A stretch of 37,325 nt of DNA from Acidobacteriota bacterium (GTDB taxonomy: Bacteria; Acidobacteriota; Terriglobia; Terriglobales; Acidobacteriaceae): assembly GCA_003225555.1 (NCBI GenBank), contig QIAM01000090.1, positions 1 through 37,325 of the forward strand. Reading direction: 5' to 3'. The notes below the pieces were generated by a model. The model searched no databases, was not told the DNA's origin, and was given only the letters and a program-made list of their open reading frames with translations. This document shows, one piece after another, positions 32,825-37,325 of the stretch; position 1 is the stretch's first letter; each line of letters starts with the position of its first letter. Made by a program: the position numbers and the translations under genes.

Positions 32825-33562
32825 ATGAAGACAGCTCAATCAAGCTCACACCCTGCCGCCTCGGTCATCGAGCCAACGCTGGTTCGCATTCCGGAGGGCA
32901 GGTTCCTCATGGGCTCCGGGTCCGGCCAAGATTGCGAGCGCCCGGTGCACCGAGTATGGGTAGATGCTTTCCTGCTCGCCGCCACGCAGGTCACAAACGC
33001 GGAATACGCCGCGTTTCTGCGCGCAACGTCCGCCCTGCCGCCACCTCTCTGGGAAGATTCGAACTTCAACGATCCCCAGCAGCCGGTAGCCGGTCCTTCC
33101 TGGTTTGAAGCGACGCGGTACTGCGAATGGCTGAGTGCGGAAACCGGCCGTCTCTACCGATTGCCCACGGAAGCGGAGTGGGAACGCGCAGCCCGCGCTG
33201 GCGCCGAGCAAAAGAATTTCCCCTGGGGCGCCGAGCCGCCGCAATCACTTCCGGACTACGCGACGCGATGGCAGACCGGACCCGAGCCCGTAGCCCGTTA
33301 CGCTCCCAATTCCTTCAGCCTTTACAACATCTGCGACAACGTTCACGAGTGGTGCAGTGACTGGTACGACCCGAACTATTATGCAATCTCGCCAGAGCGG
33401 AATCCGCGAGGCCCCGAGCACGGCCAGCGCAAAGCATCGCGCGGAGGATCGTGGCGGCATCACATCAAGGTGGCGCGGTGCTCGGCCCGTTCCAGCATTC
33501 CTCCCCAGTTTCAGTACGCGGATTACGGTTTCCGAGTCGCCTGCGAGATCGGAGAGCCCTGA
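32825..33562 (+). CDS. SUMF1/FGE-sulfatase-type domain protein
   Basis: 245 residues, one FGE-like fold: LVRIPEGRFLMGS (19-31), PVHRVWVDAFLLAATQVTNAEYAAFL, PVAGPSWFEATRYCEWLSAETGRLYRLPTEAEWERAARAG, FSLYNICDNVHEWCSDWYD, and KASRGGSWRHHIKVARCSARSSIPPQFQYADYGFRVAC at the end. True formylglycine-generating enzymes use two cysteines five residues apart in that last segment; here only Cys219 is present and the other position is Ile214. So it is not a standard sulfatase activator, and a different iron/substrate-binding job is likely, as in many SUMF1 paralogues. No signal peptide; its stop overlaps the next start by one base (TGATG). Confidence 0.85.
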   Translation: MKTAQSSSHPAASVIEPTLVRIPEGRFLMGSGSGQDCERPVHRVWVDAFLLAATQVTNAEYAAFLRATSALPPPLWEDSNFNDPQQPVAGPSWFEATRYCEWLSAETGRLYRLPTEAEWERAARAGAEQKNFPWGAEPPQSLPDYATRWQTGPEPVARYAPNSFSLYNICDNVHEWCSDWYDPNYYAISPERNPRGPEHGQRKASRGGSWRHHIKVARCSARSSIPPQFQYADYGFRVACEIGEP

Positions 33563-34410
33563 TGTTTCGCAACGACCTGCTACACAAGAAACGCATTCTC
33601 ATCACGGGCGGCGGCACCGGACTCGGCAAAGGGATGGCGCAGCGCTTCCTCAAACTGGGTGCGGAAGTTTACATCTGCGGTCGCCGCGAAGAAGTGCTGA
33701 AAAACACTGCAGCCGAGTTGTCATCGGCGACGCGCGGCCGAATCCACGCCATCCCCTGCGACGTACGTACCCTGGACGCAGTCGAGGCAATGATCGATAC
33801 CATCTGGAAAGATGGCCCGCTAGACGTGCTAGTCAACAACGCCGCCGGCAACTTCATCGCGCGCACCGAGGAACTCTCCCCGCGAGCGTTTGAGTCTGTG
33901 ATCGGCATCGTGCTCATGGGCACGCTGCACGCGACCATGGCCTGCGGCCGCCGCTGGCTCAAGGCAGGTCATCGCGGTACGGTCCTCAGCATCTCGGCAA
34001 CGTACGCGCCCGTAGGATCCGCCTACGTTGTTCCCTCCGCGATCTCGAAGTCGGCAGTCGAAGCTCTCACCCGCAGCCTGGCCGTCGAGTGGGGTGACCG
34101 CGGGATTCGCTTGAACGCGATTGCACCCGGCCCCATCCCCACGCAAGGAGCATTCTCGCGCGTGCTGCCGCGCCCTGAACTCGAAAAGCTGGCTCTCGAG
34201 CGCAATCCCCTTCACCGCTTCGGCACGGTTGAAGAGTTGGCGAATCTGGCGGCATTTCTGATCAGCGACGGCTCGGGATACGTGAACGGCGAAGTCATTC
34301 GAATGGACGGCGGAGAATTTCTGCAGGGCGCCGGCGAGTTCAGCAATCTTGGCCGCGCACTCACCGAAGAAGATTGGGCATCGATCAAGCCTCGCAAGCG
34401 AACCAGCTGA
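33562..34410 (+). CDS. SDR family oxidoreductase, 2,4-dienoyl-CoA reductase type
   Basis: 282 residues from ATG 33562, coupled to the SUMF1 gene by TGATG and preceded by GGAGAG. Rossmann motifs TGGGTGLG (15-22) and NNAAG (92-96). The active-site region reads SISATYAPVGSAYVVPSAISKSAVEALTRSLAVEWG: the usual YxxxK tyrosine is Ser159 with Lys163, as is normal for the mammalian-type dienoyl-CoA/trans-enoyl-CoA reductase branch of SDRs. GIRLNAIAPGPI and the end GYVNGEVIRMDGGEFLQGAGEF also fit that branch. Predicted NADPH-dependent reduction of unsaturated acyl-CoA during beta-oxidation. Its pairing with a SUMF1 protein is probably incidental. Confidence 0.85.
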   Translation: MFRNDLLHKKRILITGGGTGLGKGMAQRFLKLGAEVYICGRREEVLKNTAAELSSATRGRIHAIPCDVRTLDAVEAMIDTIWKDGPLDVLVNNAAGNFIARTEELSPRAFESVIGIVLMGTLHATMACGRRWLKAGHRGTVLSISATYAPVGSAYVVPSAISKSAVEALTRSLAVEWGDRGIRLNAIAPGPIPTQGAFSRVLPRPELEKLALERNPLHRFGTVEELANLAAFLISDGSGYVNGEVIRMDGGEFLQGAGEFSNLGRALTEEDWASIKPRKRTS

Positions 34411-34823
34411 TCGCTGCCATAGGTTCTTTCAATTGGACTTCCGGCGCAGCATTTGACAGATTGATCCTGCAACCTGCAACGGAATAGTTGTCCCCGCGAA
34501 CCCTGATGTTCGCTCCCTCGCATTGTTGTGCCGAGTCTCTATTCCAGGTTCTTAACTCAGAAGATCGATAACTGCGCGCTCGTCGGTTCTAAGGTGGGCG
34601 CGCCTCTCCTTGAAAGCGCCGCTTCGAGGCGCGCCATAACTGTGATTGAAAATGGGCGTGGCTTCGATCTGCGCCGTAACGTGTGTTTTGAAAGGGTCCG
34701 GCTTCAAGCCGCGCCGTAGGTGCTCCAAATCAACGGCGGCTTTAGCCGCTAAGGTAACAGTCAAAAGTCAGCAAGGCTGGTTTTCGCACCAGGAAATGAT
34801 CTCGCGCTGGAAAGGGAACACCA
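34411..34823. other. Repeat-rich gap
   Basis: No gene supported. The D-type repeat material at 34596-34756 includes GGCGCGCC...GGCGCGCC, GGCTTCAAGCCGCGCC and CGGCGGCTTTAGCCGCTAAGG, i.e. several diverged copies in a row. Confidence 0.6.
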
Positions 34824-35191
34824 ATGATGCGCCACAGAAACAGAAGCCCGAAGGAGGTCATCACACTGAAATCGGTGGCCGAGCACGTGGGACTTTCGAT
34901 GGGAACCATCTTGCTAGTCCTGAACCGTGCGCCGCAATCGAGTTCGATCCCGCGCAGCGTACACAGGATCGTATTTTTGCTGCGGCCCGCAAGCTCGACT
35001 ACCGACCGAACCCAGTCGCGCGAGCATTGCGGACGAAGCGGTCAACCATGCACGCGAATTACACGGATGCGGCGGACAACGGTTCGCGCGCTCTGGTGTT
35101 CGCAGGCGCCAAGGAGTTTGCGCGAGCCGTGCATGCAATCCGGCAAGCCGGTCTTCGCATACCAGGAGACGTTTCTGTCGTGGGGTTCTGA
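34824..35191 (+). pseudogene. LacI-family regulator remnant (frameshift and internal deletion)
   Basis: Begins with a LacI helix-turn-helix (VITLKSVAEHVGLSMGTILLVLNRAPQSSSIP). The hinge part QRTQDRIFAAARKLDYRPNPVARALRTKRS continues in another frame, so one indel lies near 34940-34965. After that, almost the whole effector domain is missing: the text jumps to FARAVHAIRQAGLRIPGDVSVVGF (the C-terminal half of a LacI core) and stops at 35191. Intact members have about 340 residues. It sits next to the glucan phosphorylase gene, so it may once have controlled sugar metabolism, but it can no longer sense a ligand. Confidence 0.75.
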
Positions 35192-35260
35192 GACGTTCTG
35201 CCGGCTAGCCTAAAGCAACACGATCGCCCAGGTCCCCACCATCTTGCCTTCTCGTGCTTC

Positions 35261-37325
35261 CTAATACGCGCTCCGCATGTTGCTGGACGTCCCTCCCGCC
35301 GCCGGAACGTAGCAATTCAATGTGTAATCCATGACCATACGATCGGCATTGAAACGCCAGCCCAGGGTACGGATGGTTCTCTTCATCCGCTTGATCCATC
35401 CCCGCGGCAGTCCGTCGCGATCTCGCTGGTAGTACAGCGGAATCACTTCGTCGCGTAGGGCCCGCAGCAGGTCTTCTCCATCGCGGGTATCGTGAACGTT
35501 CACACTGGTGTGAGTTCTCCCGGTGCCGATGGCAAAGCCGTTCATGCCGTCGTAGGCTTCGGCCCACCACCCGTCCAGCACGGAGAGATTCAGCCCCCCG
35601 TTCAGTACTACCTTCTGACCACTCGTGCCCGAGGCTTCCTGCGGGCGGCGCGGGTTGTTGAGCCAAACATCGACGCCTTGCACGAAGTGGCGTCCCACAT
35701 TGATGTCGTAGTCTTCGACGAAGACGAACTTGTCGGCGAACTGGGGATCGCGCATCAACTCAGCAATCTGCTGCAGGACTCGCTTTCCCGGTTCATCCAG
35801 GGGATGGGCCTTCCCGGCAAACACGAATTGCACTGGGCGCTTCGGATCGTTCACCATGGAAGCGAGCCTCTCGATGTCCGTAAGAATAAGGTTAGCCCGC
35901 TTATAGGTTGCAAACCGTCGCGCGAACCCGATGGTTAGCGCGTCAGGCGTGAGAACCCGATCGAGCCTCTCCAGCATTTCTCGCGGCTCACTGCGGCGTT
36001 CTGCCTGCTCGACCGCTCGGCGGCGAACGAACTCCAGCAGCCGGGACTTCAAGTTGAGATGCGTCTCCCAAAGCTCTCCGTCGTCGACGTTCTCGATTCC
36101 CTCCCAGATTTTCGCTTCACTACTGCGCTGGTGCCACCCCGTGCCAAGGTGGCGATCATAGAGGCGGAACATCTGTGGCGCCAGCCACGAGGGAACGTGC
36201 ACGCCATTCGTGATGTGGCCGATGGGCACTTCGTCTTCGGGTTTGCCTGGCGACAATCCAGTCCACATTGCCCGTGACACCTCGCCGTGCAGCGCGGAGA
36301 CAGCGTTGGCACGCCTCGATAGCCGTAATGCCAGGACCGTCATGCAGAATGTCTCATCGGCAGTGCTCGGATTCTCTCGCCCCAGTCCCATAAAGGTTTC
36401 TCGCGTCAGCCCCAGCGAATCGCGCAAAGGTCCGAGGTGCTCTTCCATCAGAGCGGCATCGAAGCGATCGTGCCCGGCTGGCACCGGCGTATGCGTCGTG
36501 AAGACGACTTCGCGTGAAACCCGGGACACGGCCGCGTCAAATCCGATCCCTTCCTCTTCCATGCGGCTGCGGACCGCCTCCAGCACAGCAAAGGCGCAGT
36601 GTCCTTCATTCAGATGAAGCACTCCAGGCGTAATGCCGAGCGCCTTGAGAGCGCGCAGGCCTCCGACGCCCAGCAGCAATTCCTGCCGGATGCGAATGCG
36701 GCGGTCTCCGCCATACAAACGCGACGCCGTTTCACGATCCTCGGGCGCATTTCCGGGCACATCGGAATCAAGCAAAAGCAAGTCGACGCGCCCTACCTTC
36801 AGCCGCCAAACCCGAGCACTGATCGAACCGCTGCGGGTATCGATTTTCACGATCACCGGACGTCCATTGGTCCCAATCGCAGGCTCCATGGGCAACTGGT
36901 TGACGTCGGTCTCAATGTATTCCTCGTGCTGCCATCCATTTTTGTCGAGGCGCTGCCGGAAATATCCTTGGCCATAGAACAGGCCGATCCCCACCAGGGG
37001 AATGTCGAGATCCGACGCGCTCTTGATGTGATCCCCGGCCAGAACGCCCAGGCCGCCCGAATAAACCGGGAGTGATTCGTGCACGCCAAACTCGGCGGAA
37101 AAATATGCCACCGGCCGTGGCCGCAATACACCGGCGCGCCGGGCTCCCCAGGTACGGTCGGCCTCCAGGTATTCCTCCAGGCGACGGTAGGCGTAGTTGA
37201 TCCGGCTATGGAGCACGAGTTCCGCCGCGCGCGATTCGAGCTTGGCCAGCGGAAACTCCGCCAGCAGCGACACGGGATTGTGATTCAGTTCGCTCCAGCG
37301 CGCCGGATCCAGATCAAGAAACAAG
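35261..37325 (-). CDS. glgP: Alpha-glucan (glycogen/maltodextrin) phosphorylase, 5' end outside the window
   Basis: At least 687 residues, running off the right edge; the reading frame is still open there, and the first residues (FLDLDPARWSELNHNPVSLL) match the interior of the family N-terminal domain, so the true start lies beyond. Family motifs: PVAYFSAEFGVHESLPVYSGGLGVLAGDH, LHLNEGHCAFAVLE, FTTHTPVPAGHDRF, IGHITNGVHVPSWLAP, FARRFATYKRANLILTD, FAGKAHPLDEPGKRVLQQI, and EASGTSGQKVVLNGGLNLSVLDGWW, whose Lys (in SGQK) is the pyridoxal-phosphate lysine. It degrades alpha-1,4-glucan with phosphate to glucose-1-phosphate. This is the short bacterial/archaeal type. The C-terminus (NCYVPAAGGTSSNMRSAY) is complete. 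Confidence 0.92.
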   Translation of the reverse strand, partial: LFLDLDPARWSELNHNPVSLLAEFPLAKLESRAAELVLHSRINYAYRRLEEYLEADRTWGARRAGVLRPRPVAYFSAEFGVHESLPVYSGGLGVLAGDHIKSASDLDIPLVGIGLFYGQGYFRQRLDKNGWQHEEYIETDVNQLPMEPAIGTNGRPVIVKIDTRSGSISARVWRLKVGRVDLLLLDSDVPGNAPEDRETASRLYGGDRRIRIRQELLLGVGGLRALKALGITPGVLHLNEGHCAFAVLEAVRSRMEEEGIGFDAAVSRVSREVVFTTHTPVPAGHDRFDAALMEEHLGPLRDSLGLTRETFMGLGRENPSTADETFCMTVLALRLSRRANAVSALHGEVSRAMWTGLSPGKPEDEVPIGHITNGVHVPSWLAPQMFRLYDRHLGTGWHQRSSEAKIWEGIENVDDGELWETHLNLKSRLLEFVRRRAVEQAERRSEPREMLERLDRVLTPDALTIGFARRFATYKRANLILTDIERLASMVNDPKRPVQFVFAGKAHPLDEPGKRVLQQIAELMRDPQFADKFVFVEDYDINVGRHFVQGVDVWLNNPRRPQEASGTSGQKVVLNGGLNLSVLDGWWAEAYDGMNGFAIGTGRTHTSVNVHDTRDGEDLLRALRDEVIPLYYQRDRDGLPRGWIKRMKRTIRTLGWRFNADRMVMDYTLNCYVPAAGGTSSNMRSAY

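Noticed and set aside
33562..34410. Loss of the catalytic YxxxK tyrosine in the SDR protein
   Set aside because: The Ser-xxx-Lys form is normal for the dienoyl-CoA reductase branch, so it is not a defect.
1..37325. tRNA, rRNA, CRISPR array, prophage or complete insertion sequence
   Set aside because: None recognised on either strand; the repeats are dispersed palindromes without regular spacer structure.

Overview
The window looks like chromosomal DNA of an acidobacterium, most likely class Terriglobia (Koribacter/Sulfotelmatobacter type). This is inferred from moderately high G+C, the DUF3857-transglutaminase-TPR, DUF5916, FG-GAP/ASH and carboxypeptidase-regulatory TonB receptor families, a PadR regulator, and many short interspersed palindromes of the kind that translate to ILSEAKDL. 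No rRNA, tRNA, CRISPR array or intact mobile element was seen.

Layout. 0-3 kb: an IS3 OrfA remnant, repeat-filled DNA and a decayed secreted FG-GAP/ASH protein gene. 3-10.6 kb: an M50 site-2 protease with zinc ribbons, a small anchored coiled-coil protein, then a GbsR/MarR regulator followed by three membrane-protein genes ending in a YndJ-like protein. A STAS anti-sigma antagonist, small hypotheticals and a ruvB with a broken 3' end follow. 11-16 kb, minus strand: a VOC-SpoIIE phosphatase fusion, the c-di-AMP pair cdaR/cdaA, xseA and a DUF2905 protein. 16-19.6 kb: a TonB-dependent receptor, a Cys/His-rich exported protein and a DoxX protein. 19.8-22.6 kb: an orphan GvpL/F protein, a 0.5-kb gap holding a possible small RNA, and an M28 peptidase. 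22.6-30.2 kb: a large DUF3857/transglutaminase/TPR protein, a DksA/TraR protein, a zf-UBP/DUF5996 pair and a DUF5916 outer-membrane protein. 30.4-37.3 kb: a PadR regulator with a small ORF, an anchored TPR protein, thiE, a SUMF1 protein, an SDR reductase, a LacI remnant and an alpha-glucan phosphorylase running off the right edge.

Three observations stand out. (1) The GbsR/MarR regulator has a textbook sigma70 promoter overlapped by a perfect 6-4-6 palindrome; a matching palindrome lies just before the membrane-protein operon, which suggests a self-contained regulatory unit of unknown function. (2) Interspersed palindromic repeats lie not only between genes but inside coding frames (YndJ-like protein, ThiE, the first membrane protein), adding protein segments without breaking the frame. 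(3) By eye the + strand changes from G-rich to C-rich near 19-22 kb regardless of gene direction, as at a replication terminus.

Three genes are visibly damaged (FG-GAP, ruvB, LacI). The long neighbouring frames are intact, so at least the multiply disrupted ones are probably real decay and not sequencing noise. All assignments come from reading the sequence; nothing was searched against a database.
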